Shown here: one piece after another, positions 53,485 through 62,163 of the stretch
Layout: each line of letters starts with the position of its first letter
Position numbering within the stretch: position 1 is the stretch's first letter
Source of the DNA: Paracoccus sp. MC1862
GTDB taxonomy: Bacteria > Pseudomonadota > Alphaproteobacteria > Rhodobacterales > Rhodobacteraceae
Direction of reading: 5' to 3'
NCBI RefSeq assembly: GCF_016617715.1
Contig: NZ_CP067225.1
Coordinates: forward strand, 930,001-994,000
DNA: 64,000 nucleotides
Translations under genes and position numbers: made by a program
Notes under the pieces: generated by a model
What the model was told of the DNA's origin: nothing
What the model saw: only the letters and a program-made list of their open reading frames with translations
Databases searched by the model: none

Positions 53485-54525
53485 TTAAGCCGGCCGGTAT
53501 TCGCGCGGATAGCGCGGACCCAGCGAGGTCAGGATCTCGTAGCCGATGGTGCCGGCCAGCGCGGCCAGGTCGTCCACGCCCTGCCGGTCGTTCAGGATAT
53601 CCAGCCTCTCGGGGACATCGGGCAGGTCGGTCACATCGACCGTGATGAGGTCCATCGACACCCGCCCGACCACCGGCACGCTGCGCTCGCCCGCCCAGAG
53701 CCGCAGGCCCTTTCCCGACAGGGCGCGCGGCAGCCCATCGGCATAGCCCGCCGACACGGTCGCGATGCGGCAGGCGCGCGGGGTCGTCCAGGCGCAGCCG
53801 TAGCCCACCGCCTCGCCAGCCGTCAGGTTGCGGGTCTGGATGACGTCGAGCGAGAGGGTGACGACCGGCCGCGCGTGCGCGAACGGCTCGCCGCCGTAAA
53901 GGCCGATGCCCGCGCGGGTCACGTCGAAATGATAGTCGGACCCGAGCAGGACGCCGCCGGTCGCCGCCAGCGAACGCGGGGCCGTGACGCCCTCGGTCAT
54001 CCCGCGAAAGGCGCGAAGCTGCGCGGCATTGGCCACATGGTGAGCGTCGTCGGCGCACATCAGATGCGACATGACCAGCGCGGGTCCAATGCCCGTATCG
54101 GTGCGCGCCGACAGCGCCTCGGACCGGACGGCAGCCCATTCGGCAGGCTCGAAGCCCAGCCGGTTCATGCCCGAGTCGAGCTGGATCGCAAAGGCACCCC
54201 GCGGCCGCGTCGCGCGGTCGCGGAAAAACTGCCCGGGGCCGTTCAGCACCGGGATAAGCCCTGTCAGATCCTGCCCCGGCATGTGCCCCGACAAGATGAA
54301 GATATGCGCATCGGGGCCGAGCAGCGGACGAATCGCTCTGCCCTCGACCGCCTGTGCCACGAAGAAGTCCCGCGCCCCCGCCCCGTACAGCGCAGGCGCC
54401 ACCATGGCGGCGCCAAGGCCATAGGCATCCGCCTTGACCACCGCGCCGGGCCGCGAGCCGGGGGCGAGCGCGGCCAGCGCCTTCCAGTTCGCCACCACGG
54501 CGGCAAGGTCGATCGTCAATCCCAT
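53485..54525 (-). CDS. alr: Alanine racemase
   Basis: 346 residues from the ATG at 54525; a TTG at 54561 would add 12 residues, and neither has a strong ribosome site. PLP enzyme making D-alanine for peptidoglycan. The PLP Lys is in PGAVVKADAYGLGA (about residue 28), the PLP-binding Arg in AGIGLYGGEPF and GRVSMDLITVDVTD (about 295) are standard, and the catalytic Tyr is in GYGCAWTTPRACRIATVSAGYADGLPRAL (about 255). Length is slightly short but complete. It is divergent from pccB. Confidence 0.93.
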   Translation of the reverse strand: MGLTIDLAAVVANWKALAALAPGSRPGAVVKADAYGLGAAMVAPALYGAGARDFFVAQAVEGRAIRPLLGPDAHIFILSGHMPGQDLTGLIPVLNGPGQFFRDRATRPRGAFAIQLDSGMNRLGFEPAEWAAVRSEALSARTDTGIGPALVMSHLMCADDAHHVANAAQLRAFRGMTEGVTAPRSLAATGGVLLGSDYHFDVTRAGIGLYGGEPFAHARPVVTLSLDVIQTRNLTAGEAVGYGCAWTTPRACRIATVSAGYADGLPRALSGKGLRLWAGERSVPVVGRVSMDLITVDVTDLPDVPERLDILNDRQGVDDLAALAGTIGYEILTSLGPRYPREYRPA

Positions 54526-54619
54526 GGCTTGCGGGATGGCCGCCCATGCCGCCCGCGTCAAGGGCGCCGTTCAGCGGGTTTAGCTGTTTTGCGGTCACAC
54601 CTTCCCGCTAAGGCTCGTG

Positions 54620-54671
54620 TTTGCAAACTTTCCCCTTTCCGCTTTGCGCCGCCTGCTGCTTTCCCTATTGT
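54620..54671 (+). promoter_or_regulatory. pccB promoter with TTTGCAAA upstream element
   Basis: TTTGCAAA palindrome at 54620-54627, then TTGCGC (54644-54649), 16 nt, TATTGT (54666-54671), with the pccB ATG at 54698. The -35/-10 pair is a moderate sigma-70-type match. From memory TTTGCAAA half sites are bound by the propionyl-CoA regulator PccR (ScfR family) in Rhodobacter sphaeroides. Only one perfect copy is present; TTTTGCGG at about 54583 and CTTTGCGC at 54642 are partial. Confidence 0.45.
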
Positions 54672-54697
54672 CCCGCCAGACATGACGGAGAGGCTTC

Positions 54698-56230
54698 ATG
54701 AAGGACATTCCCGGACAGCTTGAACAGCTGCGGCACCAGGCGCGGATGGGCGGGGGGCAGCGCCGGATCGACGCGCAGCACGCCCGCGGCAAGCTGACCG
54801 CGCGCGAGCGGCTGGACATCCTTCTGGACGAAGGCTCGTTCGAGGAGTTCGACATGTTCGTCCGCCACCGCTCCACCGACTTCGGGATGGAGGACGATCG
54901 CCCCTATGGCGACGGCGTCGTGACCGGCTGGGGCACGATCAACGGCCGCATGGTTTATGTGTTTTCGCAGGATTTCACCGTCTTCGGGGGTTCGCTGTCG
55001 GAAACCCATGCGCAGAAGATCTGCAAGATCATGGACATGGCCATGCAGAACGGCGCGCCGGTGATCGGGCTGAACGATTCCGGCGGCGCGCGTATTCAGG
55101 AAGGCGTTGCCTCTCTCGCGGGTTACGCGGATGTCTTCCAGCGCAACATCATGGCCTCGGGCGTGATCCCGCAGATCAGCGTCATCATGGGTCCCTGCGC
55201 GGGCGGCGCGGTCTATTCGCCGGCGATGACGGACTTCATCTTCATGGTGAAGGACACCTCCTATATGTTCGTGACCGGACCCGACGTGGTGAAGACCGTC
55301 ACCAACGAGGTCGTGACGGCCGAGCAACTGGGCGGTGCATCCACCCATACCAAGAAATCCTCGGTCGCCGACGGGGCCTTCGAGGATGACGTCGAGGCGC
55401 TGTCGGAAATCCGGCGGCTGTTCGACTTGCTGCCGCTGTCGAACCGGGAAAAAGCGCCGACACGGCCGTTCTTCGACGATCCCGCGCGCTTCGAGCCGTC
55501 GCTGGACACGCTGATCCCCGACAACCCCAACCAGCCTTATGACATGAAGGAACTGATCGCGAAGGTCGCCGACGAGGGCGACTTCTACGAGATCCAGCGC
55601 GATTTCGCGGGCAACATCCTGACCGGCTTCATCCGGATCGAAGGCCAGACGGTCGGCGTCGTCGCCAACCAGCCGATGGTGCTGGCTGGGGTTCTCGACA
55701 TCGATTCCAGCCGCAAGGCCGCACGCTTCGTGCGCTTCTGCGATGCCTTCAATATCCCGATCCTGACGCTGGTGGACGTGCCGGGCTTCCTGCCGGGCAC
55801 GGCGCAGGAATACGGCGGCGTCATCAAGCACGGGGCGAAGCTGCTCTTCGCCTATGGCGAGGCGACTGTGCCCAAGGTCACGGTCATCACCCGCAAGGCT
55901 TACGGCGGGGCCTATGACGTCATGGCATCCAAGCACCTGCGGGGCGATTTCAACTATGCCTGGCCCACGGCCGAGATCGCCGTGATGGGAGCCAAGGGCG
56001 CGGTCGAGATCCTGTATCGCAGCGAGTTGGGCGACTCGGACAAGATCGCCGCGCGGACCAAGGATTACGAGGACCGTTTCGCCAACCCCTTCGTGGCAGC
56101 CGAAAAGGGCTTCATCGACGAGGTGATCCAACCCCATTCGACCCGCAAGCGGGTGGCCCGCGCGCTGGCCTCGCTGCGGACCAAGCAACTGTCCAACCCT
56201 TGGAAGAAGCACGACAACATCCCGCTGTGA
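54698..56230 (+). CDS. pccB: Propionyl-CoA carboxylase beta (carboxyltransferase) subunit
   Basis: 510 residues; GAGAGG precedes the ATG. It transfers the carboxyl group from biotin to propionyl-CoA, giving methylmalonyl-CoA. Family features: [55 protein letters not shown] (first oxyanion loop, about 124-150), [65 protein letters not shown], and [15 protein letters not shown] (about 400-415). The C-terminus [11 protein letters not shown] is typical. The stop overlaps the next gene (GTGA). Confidence 0.97.
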   Translation: MKDIPGQLEQLRHQARMGGGQRRIDAQHARGKLTARERLDILLDEGSFEEFDMFVRHRSTDFGMEDDRPYGDGVVTGWGTINGRMVYVFSQDFTVFGGSLSETHAQKICKIMDMAMQNGAPVIGLNDSGGARIQEGVASLAGYADVFQRNIMASGVIPQISVIMGPCAGGAVYSPAMTDFIFMVKDTSYMFVTGPDVVKTVTNEVVTAEQLGGASTHTKKSSVADGAFEDDVEALSEIRRLFDLLPLSNREKAPTRPFFDDPARFEPSLDTLIPDNPNQPYDMKELIAKVADEGDFYEIQRDFAGNILTGFIRIEGQTVGVVANQPMVLAGVLDIDSSRKAARFVRFCDAFNIPILTLVDVPGFLPGTAQEYGGVIKHGAKLLFAYGEATVPKVTVITRKAYGGAYDVMASKHLRGDFNYAWPTAEIAVMGAKGAVEILYRSELGDSDKIAARTKDYEDRFANPFVAAEKGFIDEVIQPHSTRKRVARALASLRTKQLSNPWKKHDNIPL

Positions 56231-56976
56231 CGCCATTGTCCGCCGCCCTCCTTTTCGCCACGACGGCGACCGGCATGGCCGCGAACGGGGCCCAGCCGCT
56301 GGTTCCGGTGCCTTCGGGCGCCGAGGTCTGGCTGCAGGAGGAACTGGCGGACAGCATCCCCGGCGTGGGGCCGGTGCATCGTTACCGCTTTGTTATGCCG
56401 TCGCTTGCGGCACTTGTGCCCCCTTGGGATGAGGGAGAGACGACAGCCGACCTGCCCCCAGAACTGCTGGACGAGACGGGACCCGAGATGCCTTTGACGC
56501 CCGAGGAACAGGCTGAACTCGATGCTGCTTTGGGCGAACTGGTGATCGAGATCATGCCAGAGGATGAGGGCATCCTGATCGCGCCTGCGATGCCCGATGA
56601 CGATGGCGCATTTGACGCTCCGCTTCCCTCGGAACTCTCTCCGCCAGACCCGCCCCTGACCGATGACGCCTTGTCTATCGAGGGAGAGACCGAGGATTTC
56701 GCTGCAGAAGCGGGCGATCCCGGCGCGGGCGAGATCGCGCTTCCCGCCGCGCCCGACATCCTGATGCAGGACCCCCTGCACCGCGACATCCTCTGGCTCT
56801 GCGAACGCTTCGTCCTGCCGAGGCTGAGGGGCCAGACGCCAAGGCCACGGCAGGTGGTGATCTCGATGGCCTCTGCCCCCAGTCCTTTCGGAAACTTCGA
56901 TCCCGGGATCGTGCAACTGTTTGAAGGCTTCTCGATCCCGTCCGACCGGGATGCCTGCATATGGGAGCCATTGTGA
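56227..56976 (+). CDS. DUF6497-like exported protein with a long acidic insert
   Basis: 249 residues with a GTG start at 56227 overlapping the pccB stop, which implies coupled translation. Signal peptide about 1-22 ([19 protein letters not shown]). The two conserved parts fit the Rhodobacterales DUF6497 pattern as I recall it: [19 protein letters not shown]...[11 protein letters not shown] (25-62) and [16 protein letters not shown]...[26 protein letters not shown]...DACIWEPL (186-249). Between them, about 66-180, is a Pro/Asp/Glu-rich insert with no Lys or Arg. The family assignment is from memory; function unknown. Its conserved position behind pccB suggests a link with propionyl-CoA metabolism or only co-expression. 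Confidence 0.75.
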   Translation: MTPLSAALLFATTATGMAANGAQPLVPVPSGAEVWLQEELADSIPGVGPVHRYRFVMPSLAALVPPWDEGETTADLPPELLDETGPEMPLTPEEQAELDAALGELVIEIMPEDEGILIAPAMPDDDGAFDAPLPSELSPPDPPLTDDALSIEGETEDFAAEAGDPGAGEIALPAAPDILMQDPLHRDILWLCERFVLPRLRGQTPRPRQVVISMASAPSPFGNFDPGIVQLFEGFSIPSDRDACIWEPL

Positions 56977-57169
56977 TGCCGACGGTTCATGACGCATCCG
57001 TGATCGAAATGTGCCGGAATGATGCACTCCTGCCACAGGCAGGCGGGGAAGCCGCCTGCCCGGTCTGTCGGCCCCTTCCGGCAATCCGTAAGATGCCCGG
57101 ACGGTCGCATGGTGCGGCCGGTTCAACGAGCAGTCGGGGCGCCAAGGCCCCACTTTACAGGAGCCTCTC

Positions 57170-57307
57170 ATGTCCAAAAAGCTCGCTCTCGCGCTGGTTC
57201 TGGTCGGCGTCGTCTCGGCTTGCCAGCAGCAGCCCCAGCCGGTGGCCCCGGCCGCGGTCGTCGTGGCGCCCGAGCCCGTGTTCCAAGGCAAGTTCGGCGC
57301 CAACTGA
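57170..57307 (+). CDS. Small lipoprotein, 45 residues
   Basis: Short gene: ATG at 57170 with CAGGAG upstream and a TGA at 57305. The product starts MSKKLALALVLVGVVSACQQQ: a lipoprotein signal with lipobox VSAC (Cys18), then a Gln/Pro/Val-rich tail ending FQGKFGAN. The mature peptide would be only 28 residues anchored by lipid. The tail Pro-Val-phe-xGKF resembles small entericidin-like or export-adaptor lipoproteins, but no function can be given. It is followed at once by a strong hairpin. Confidence 0.7.
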   Translation: MSKKLALALVLVGVVSACQQQPQPVAPAAVVVAPEPVFQGKFGAN

Positions 57308-57316
57308 CGCCATGCG

Positions 57317-57338
57317 GCGCGGACCTGCGGGTCCGCGC
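57317..57338 (+). terminator. Hairpin after the 45-residue lipoprotein gene
   Basis: Perfect 9-bp stem GCGCGGACC / GGTCCGCGC with a TGCG loop, 9 nt after the stop codon. No U-run. It probably defines the 3' end of the small transcript or of the pccB operon. Confidence 0.6.
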
Positions 57339-57379
57339 ACCTCCGAGCTGTCCCGCAACCTCATCAATAGCGGGGCATC

Positions 57380-57778
57380 ATGCTGAAGCATCGCGGCTTT
57401 CCCGGACGCCTGCCGTCCACCGACCACCAGTTCACCATCCGCCGCGCAAGCCCCAAGGGGGCGACGAAGCTGGTCGCCCGCGAACGCTATCGCGACCGCT
57501 CGGCCGGTGACCGCCGGGCCGACGCCGGCTTTCTCGCCGCGCTGATCGAGCATTTCGGCGACGAACCCTTTGAACGCGGCAATCTCGATGCCGGCCGCCT
57601 GTCTTGGCTGCTGGGGCGCGAGGTCCTGCCGGTCGGCAAGCTGGACCCCACCAGCTATGAACAGTTGCTGCGCGTCGACCTGAAACGCGCCGAGGCCAAC
57701 TTCCCCGAGCTTTTCGCCCCCGAGGCCAGCGAGACTTTTCGCTGGGATGACGAGGACTTCGAGGAGGAAGATGAATGA
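57380..57778 (+). CDS. Conserved hypothetical protein with an acidic tail
   Basis: 132 residues from the ATG at 57380. No signal peptide or membrane segment. The N-terminus is basic (KHRGFPGRLPSTDHQFTIRRASPKGATKLVARERYRDR), the middle is helical (AGFLAALIEHFGDEPFERGNLDAGRLSWLLGREVLPVGKLDPTSYEQLLRVDLKRAE), and the end is acidic (RWDDEDFEEEDE). The coding pattern is typical for this genome. I do not recognise a named family; relatives of this kind sit near pcc genes in Rhodobacteraceae. Probably cytoplasmic. Confidence 0.65.
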   Translation: MLKHRGFPGRLPSTDHQFTIRRASPKGATKLVARERYRDRSAGDRRADAGFLAALIEHFGDEPFERGNLDAGRLSWLLGREVLPVGKLDPTSYEQLLRVDLKRAEANFPELFAPEASETFRWDDEDFEEEDE

Positions 57779-57823
57779 TGCGCGGGATGATGCTTGTGCG
57801 TGCGCCATCACCCGCTTGTCAGT

Positions 57824-57851
57824 TTGATCCCGGTTTACGGGATGTCATAAT
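57824..57851 (+). promoter_or_regulatory. Promoter with an operator-like palindrome in the spacer
   Basis: TTGATC (57824-57829), 16 nt, CATAAT (57846-57851), which is a good sigma-70-type pair. The spacer holds a perfect inverted repeat ATCCCG / CGGGAT around GTTTA (57827-57843), well placed for a repressor. The first glycine-zipper lipoprotein gene starts 57 nt later. Confidence 0.5.
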
Positions 57852-57908
57852 AAGCGCGCACGCTAAGTCACTCGCTCGGAAACGGGCCACGAATACAGGC
57901 AGAATACC

Positions 57909-58142
57909 ATGCAGAAATCCCTCCTCCTCCGCGTCTGCGGCGCAGTCCTGCTCGTCGGGGGCGTCGCGGCCTGCCAGCCCGGCTACGGCACCGGCCTCTC
58001 GCCCGACGCGCAGCGTGCAGCCGGCGGCGCGGTCGCGGGTGCCGTCGTTGCCAAGGCGCTGGACGAACGTGTCGCAACCGGTGCGTTGCTCGGCGGCGCG
58101 GCGGGTGCGCTTTGCGATGACGTGGGCGTCTGCGCCCCCTGA
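57909..58142 (+). CDS. Glycine-zipper lipoprotein 1
   Basis: 77 residues. Lipoprotein signal with lipobox near VAAC (Cys22): SLLLRVCGAVLLVGGVAACQPGYG. The mature part has a glycine/alanine zipper (GGAVAGAVVAKAL, then GALLGGAAGALCDDVGVCAP), a pattern of small outer-membrane-associated lipoproteins of the Gly-zipper type. Two further Cys at the C-terminus (CDDVGVC) could form a disulfide. It is paralogous to the next gene, sharing the GALCDDVxxC ending. The promoter with an internal palindrome lies upstream. Function unknown, perhaps envelope stress. Confidence 0.75.
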   Translation: MQKSLLLRVCGAVLLVGGVAACQPGYGTGLSPDAQRAAGGAVAGAVVAKALDERVATGALLGGAAGALCDDVGVCAP

Positions 58143-58271
58143 CCGGAAACCTGATCTTCGGCTGGCGTTGATCGCCGGCCGCGACCGTCTGAACCTTCAT
58201 CTGCCGGGTGCTGCATCGCACAGTGACATACCTGTCGCGGTTGGCCCCGGCATTCTGTTCAAGGATACTCC

Positions 58272-58493
58272 ATGTCCAGAAAGCTTCTTCTTGTGGGTGG
58301 CCTCAGCGCGGCGCTGCTTGCCGGCTGCACCCAGAACATCCGGCCGACCGACGCCGACCGCGCCATCATCGGTGCCGGCACCGGCTATGTCGTCCAGCAG
58401 GTCCGCGGCAAAGACGGCAGCGATCGCCTTGCGGGTGCAGCGGTGGGCGCCCTCGGCGGCGCGCTCTGCGACGACGTGCGGCTTTGCCAGTAA
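58272..58493 (+). CDS. Glycine-zipper lipoprotein 2
   Basis: 73 residues. Lipobox LLAGC (Cys19) after MSRKLLLVGGLSAALLAG. The mature part runs TQNIRPTDADRAIIGAGTGYVVQQVRGKDGSDRLAGAAVGALGGALCDDVRLCQ: a Gly/Ala zipper and the same C-terminal CDDVxxC signature as the gene before it. The two genes are separate cistrons 129 bp apart, probably an old tandem duplication. A strong intrinsic terminator follows at 58534-58567. Confidence 0.75.
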   Translation: MSRKLLLVGGLSAALLAGCTQNIRPTDADRAIIGAGTGYVVQQVRGKDGSDRLAGAAVGALGGALCDDVRLCQ

Positions 58494-58533
58494 GCTGACC
58501 GGCGCGTCTGACGCACGTTACCTGAACCATTCC

Positions 58534-58567
58534 ACCGTCCCGGTCATGCCGACTGGGACGGTTTTTT
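58534..58567 (+). terminator. Strong intrinsic terminator just before pccA
   Basis: 8-bp stem ACCGTCCC / GGGACGGT with a 13-nt loop, running straight into TTTTTT: the most canonical rho-independent terminator in the window. It ends 29 nt before the pccA start codon, so pccA would need read-through, attenuation control, or a promoter overlapping the hairpin. Confidence 0.85.
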
Positions 58568-58595
58568 CATGCCTTACCGCCACCAAGGGACCCGA

Positions 58596-60653
58596 ATGTT
58601 CAAGAAGATCCTGATCGCCAACCGCGGAGAGATCGCCTGCCGCGTCATCAAGACCGCACGGAAGATGGGGATCGCGACCGTCGCCGTCTATTCCGACGCC
58701 GACCGCAACGCGCTGCATGTCAGGATGGCGGACGAGGCGGTGCATATCGGACCTCCGCCCGCGAACCAGTCCTATATCGTGATCGACAGGATCATGGAGG
58801 CAATCCGGCAAACCGGCGCCGAGGCAGTGCATCCAGGATATGGTTTTCTTAGCGAGAACAGGAACTTTGCCGCAGCTCTTGAGAAAGAGGACGTGGTTTT
58901 CATTGGCCCGCCCTCGCCTGCCATCGAGGCGATGGGCGACAAGATCACCTCGAAGAAGCTGGCGCAGGAGGCCGGGGTTTCGACGGTTCCCGGCTATATG
59001 GGCCTGATCGCCGACGCGGATGAGGCAGTGCGGATTTCCACCGAGATCGGCTATCCGGTGATGATCAAGGCGTCAGCAGGCGGTGGCGGCAAGGGGATGA
59101 GGATTGCCTGGGATGACCAGGAAGCGCGCGAGGGTTTTGAGTCCTCGAAGAACGAGGCAGCCAACAGCTTCGGCGACGAGCGCATCTTCATCGAGAAGTT
59201 CGTGACCCAGCCGCGCCACATCGAAATACAGGTGCTGGCCGACAAGCATGGCAATTGCGTCTACCTGCACGAACGCGAATGTTCGATCCAGCGCCGCAAT
59301 CAGAAGGTCATCGAGGAGGCGCCCTCGCCCTTCCTCGACCCCGAAACGCGGCGCGCGATGGGTGAGCAGGCGGTCGCGCTGGCCAAGGCCGTGGGCTATA
59401 CCTCGGCGGGCACGGTCGAGTTCATCGTCGATGCGAACAAGAACTTTTACTTCCTTGAAATGAATACGCGTCTGCAGGTCGAGCATCCGGTGACCGAACT
59501 TATCACCGGCGTCGATCTGGTGGAACAGATGATCCGCGTCGCGGCAGGCGAGCCTCTGCCCTTCACGCAGGACGACCTGAAGATCACCGGCTGGGCCATC
59601 GAAAGCCGCCTTTACGCCGAGGACCCCTATCGCAGCTTTCTGCCCTCGATCGGGCGGCTGACGCGCTATCGGCCGCCTGTCGAAACGGCGGCAGGTCCCC
59701 TGCTGGAAAACAACCGCTGGGTGCCATCAAACCCGGGCGAACAGCCGCGGGTGGCCGAAACGGGCGTCCGCAACGATACCGGCGTCTACGAAGGCGGCGA
59801 GATTTCAATGTATTACGACCCGATGATCGCCAAGCTCTGCACCTGGGCGCCGGACCGGGCGCAGGCAATCGAGGCGATGCGCGGTGCGCTGGACAGCTTT
59901 GAGGTGGAAGGCATCGGCCACAACCTGCCCTTCCTGTCGGCGGTGATGGATCACCCCCGCTTCGTTTCAGGTGACATCACCACTGCCTTCATCGCCGAAG
60001 AATACCCCGAGGGCTTCCAGGGGGCGACCCTGCCCCCCGAGCAGCTGGAGCGTGTCGCCGCCGCGGCCGCCGCCATGCATCGCGTCGCCGAAATCCGCCG
60101 GACCCAGATCACCGGCCGGCTGGACAACCACGAACGCCGCGTGGGCGAGAACTGGGTCGTTACCCTGAACGGGCAGCAGTTTCCCGTTCGCGTCCGCGCC
60201 GACCGTCGCGGTTCGACGGTCGAGGTGAATGGCCGCAGCCTGCGGGTGGAATCGGACTGGAAGCCGGGCATGTCGCTGGTGCGGATGACGGTGGACGGCG
60301 ACCCCATGGCCCTGAAGGTGGACAAGATCACGGCCGGCATGCGGCTGCGGACGCGCGGGGCCGACCTCAAGGCCCATGTCCAGCGTCCCCGCACGGCCGA
60401 ACTGGCCCGGCTGATGCCGGAAAAGCTGCCGCCCGACACCTCGAAGTTCCTGCTGTGCCCGATGCCCGGCCTTGTCGTCCGCATCAACGTCCAGCCCGGC
60501 GACGAGGTGCAGGAAGGCCAGTCGCTCGCCACCGTCGAGGCCATGAAGATGGAAAACATCCTGCGCGCCGAGCGCCGGGGCATAGTCAAGTCGGTGAACG
60601 CCGAGGCCGGGCAGAGCCTCAGGGTCGATGACGTCATCATGGAGTTCGAGTGA
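58596..60653 (+). CDS. pccA: Propionyl-CoA carboxylase alpha (biotin carboxylase/BCCP) subunit
   Basis: 685 residues from the ATG at 58596 (AAGGGA upstream). It carboxylates biotin with ATP and bicarbonate for PccB. Biotin carboxylase domain 1-450: FKKILIANRGEIACRVIKTARKMG, the ATP-grasp loop IKASAGGGGKGMRIAW (about 156-171), YLHERECSIQRRNQKVIEEAPSP and FLEMNTRLQVEHPVTELITGVDLV. Then the BT linker region and a biotinyl domain with the lipoyl/biotin motif EAMKMEN, the biotinylated residue being Lys651. Complete; normal for PccA (about 665-680). A terminator sits just upstream. Confidence 0.97.
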   Translation: MFKKILIANRGEIACRVIKTARKMGIATVAVYSDADRNALHVRMADEAVHIGPPPANQSYIVIDRIMEAIRQTGAEAVHPGYGFLSENRNFAAALEKEDVVFIGPPSPAIEAMGDKITSKKLAQEAGVSTVPGYMGLIADADEAVRISTEIGYPVMIKASAGGGGKGMRIAWDDQEAREGFESSKNEAANSFGDERIFIEKFVTQPRHIEIQVLADKHGNCVYLHERECSIQRRNQKVIEEAPSPFLDPETRRAMGEQAVALAKAVGYTSAGTVEFIVDANKNFYFLEMNTRLQVEHPVTELITGVDLVEQMIRVAAGEPLPFTQDDLKITGWAIESRLYAEDPYRSFLPSIGRLTRYRPPVETAAGPLLENNRWVPSNPGEQPRVAETGVRNDTGVYEGGEISMYYDPMIAKLCTWAPDRAQAIEAMRGALDSFEVEGIGHNLPFLSAVMDHPRFVSGDITTAFIAEEYPEGFQGATLPPEQLERVAAAAAAMHRVAEIRRTQITGRLDNHERRVGENWVVTLNGQQFPVRVRADRRGSTVEVNGRSLRVESDWKPGMSLVRMTVDGDPMALKVDKITAGMRLRTRGADLKAHVQRPRTAELARLMPEKLPPDTSKFLLCPMPGLVVRINVQPGDEVQEGQSLATVEAMKMENILRAERRGIVKSVNAEAGQSLRVDDVIMEFE

Positions 60654-60656
60654 TCC

Positions 60657-61331
60657 TTGGACCTGCGCGCGCTGTTTCTGAACGACCGGGTCGCCGCGGC
60701 GCTCGTCACCGCCCTTGTCGGTGGCGGCGTGGTGGCGGCCGGGTGGTTCTGGACGCACGCGCTGTCCCGCAGGCGGGATCGCCAACTGAGGGACGAACGC
60801 GTAAGCGACATCCAGCGCGCGCTTCTGGCCGAGATCCGCGCCCATGTGGCGGCGCTGGAGGGGCAGACCCTGGACGACCCGCAGGCGCGCGAGGCGATGG
60901 TGGCGCGGTTCGCCGCGGGCGGTCATGTGCCGATCCTGCCGCATGACGCAAACGACCGCATCTTCCGGGCCATCGTCGAGGATGTGCATATCCTGCCGGA
61001 ATGGGCCATCGACCCGGTGGTGCGCTATTACCGGCTGCTGGCCGTGCGCGGGGCGCTGGCGCAGGATATCCGCGCCACCAAGGACCAGCCGGAACGGGCG
61101 ACGGACATGTTCCGCGACTACCTGACGCTGAACGACGAGACGCTGGTCACGGGACAACGCGCAATGATCGTGCTGACGGCCAGCCTGCAGGGCGGGCGCG
61201 AGACGGTGGAGGCCTTGCTTGCGGCCGCGCAGCAGCGCGAAGCGGCCCGCATCACGAGCACGCTGCCCGGCGAGCTGGCCAGGTTGCGCGCCGGTCTCAG
61301 TAAGCGATCTTCGGACCCGAGAGGCCCGTGA
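60657..61331 (+). CDS. Single-span membrane hypothetical protein
   Basis: 224 residues with a TTG start 3 bp after the pccA stop. One N-terminal membrane segment (about 13-33; VAAALVTALVGGGVVAAGWFW), then a basic and helical cytoplasmic part (HALSRRRDRQLRDERVSDIQRALLAEIRAHVAALE) that continues as mostly alpha-helical sequence. No enzymatic motif. It is most likely co-transcribed with pccA. It converges with and overlaps the small minus-strand gene by 35 bp. Family not recognised. Confidence 0.7.
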   Translation: MDLRALFLNDRVAAALVTALVGGGVVAAGWFWTHALSRRRDRQLRDERVSDIQRALLAEIRAHVAALEGQTLDDPQAREAMVARFAAGGHVPILPHDANDRIFRAIVEDVHILPEWAIDPVVRYYRLLAVRGALAQDIRATKDQPERATDMFRDYLTLNDETLVTGQRAMIVLTASLQGGRETVEALLAAAQQREAARITSTLPGELARLRAGLSKRSSDPRGP

Positions 61332-61479
61332 TGGGAGGCAGCCCGATCACCGCCGAAATCTCGTTCGAGTTGCGGGCATTCAGCAGCCGCTCGACCATCT
61401 CGTCGGTCGTGGCGGGCCGCTTGACCTGCCGCGGCGGCGGCGAGGCCTCGATCTTGCGCGGGGATGTTTCCTTGGCCAT
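61297..61479 (-). CDS. Short hypothetical protein, 60 residues
   Basis: 60 residues from the ATG at 61479 with AGGGCAGGG upstream. Lys/Pro-rich start (MAKETSPRKIEASPPPRQVKRPATTDEMVERLLNARNSNEIS), then a hydrophobic turn-rich end (AVIGLPPITGLSGPKIAY). The composition and the TDEMVERLLNARN helix look like a real small conserved protein rather than noise, but this is a judgement. Its 3' end overlaps the convergent membrane-protein gene by 35 bp. Confidence 0.5.
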   Translation of the reverse strand: MAKETSPRKIEASPPPRQVKRPATTDEMVERLLNARNSNEISAVIGLPPITGLSGPKIAY

Positions 61480-61575
61480 GGCCCTGCCCTGTCATGCACG
61501 ATGCGGCACAGCGCATCCTTCACGGATCAAGATAGTGGCGCTGCCCCGGTTCCGCAATGAAATCACGCGCAGCGC

Positions 61576-62118
61576 CTATCGCCCGCCGCTTGCCCGCGTC
61601 TCGCTGCGCCGCACGGGGGTCTTGTCGATGGCGCGGCCGATCTCTCGCGTGTCCCAGGGAGAGGGCTTGCGGTCGATCACCGTGCCGTCGCTGTCCAGCA
61701 CCATCAGGGAAAAGCCGCGCGGCCTCAGCCGCTGCCGCCAGACCGAGTTCGCCGCCGGATCGGTGTCGGTGATGACGGTGACGCTGCGGCGCTCCAGTGC
61801 GGCGGGGTCGCGGGCAAGCAGTTCCATCTGCGTGGCGAAGGCCGTGTCCTCGGGCGTGTCGGCAAAGACAAGGACGGGCCGTCGCTCGAACAGCAGCGCC
61901 TCGGGCGTGACGTCGTTCGCCGAACGGATGTCCATCTCGGCTTGTTCGGGCTGGCCGACGGGCGCATCGGTTGCCCCCGCTGCGGCAGCGGGACGGGCGG
62001 GGGCGGCGCGTTCGACCCGCACGGGTTCGGGCGGGGGCGTCGGGGCACCCATGGCAAGCGCCTGCGCGCCCGTCACGGCCAGCGCGAGGGCCAACATGTT
62101 CGACAGAAATATCTTCAT
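61576..62118 (-). CDS. DUF4174 exported protein
   Basis: 180 residues. Signal peptide 1-23 ([20 protein letters not shown]), then an Ala/Pro linker (about 24-60). The DUF4174 domain follows at about 75-165: [48 protein letters not shown] and [40 protein letters not shown], the usual thioredoxin-like strand pattern of that family without a CxxC. Probably periplasmic. Function unknown. It is divergent from the mutase gene with only 45 bp between. Confidence 0.85.
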   Translation of the reverse strand: MKIFLSNMLALALAVTGAQALAMGAPTPPPEPVRVERAAPARPAAAAGATDAPVGQPEQAEMDIRSANDVTPEALLFERRPVLVFADTPEDTAFATQMELLARDPAALERRSVTVITDTDPAANSVWRQRLRPRGFSLMVLDSDGTVIDRKPSPWDTREIGRAIDKTPVRRSETRASGGR

Positions 62119-62163
62119 GTTTCAGAATATAGCGACTGCGGTCGCATCGGAAAGGACCAAGAG

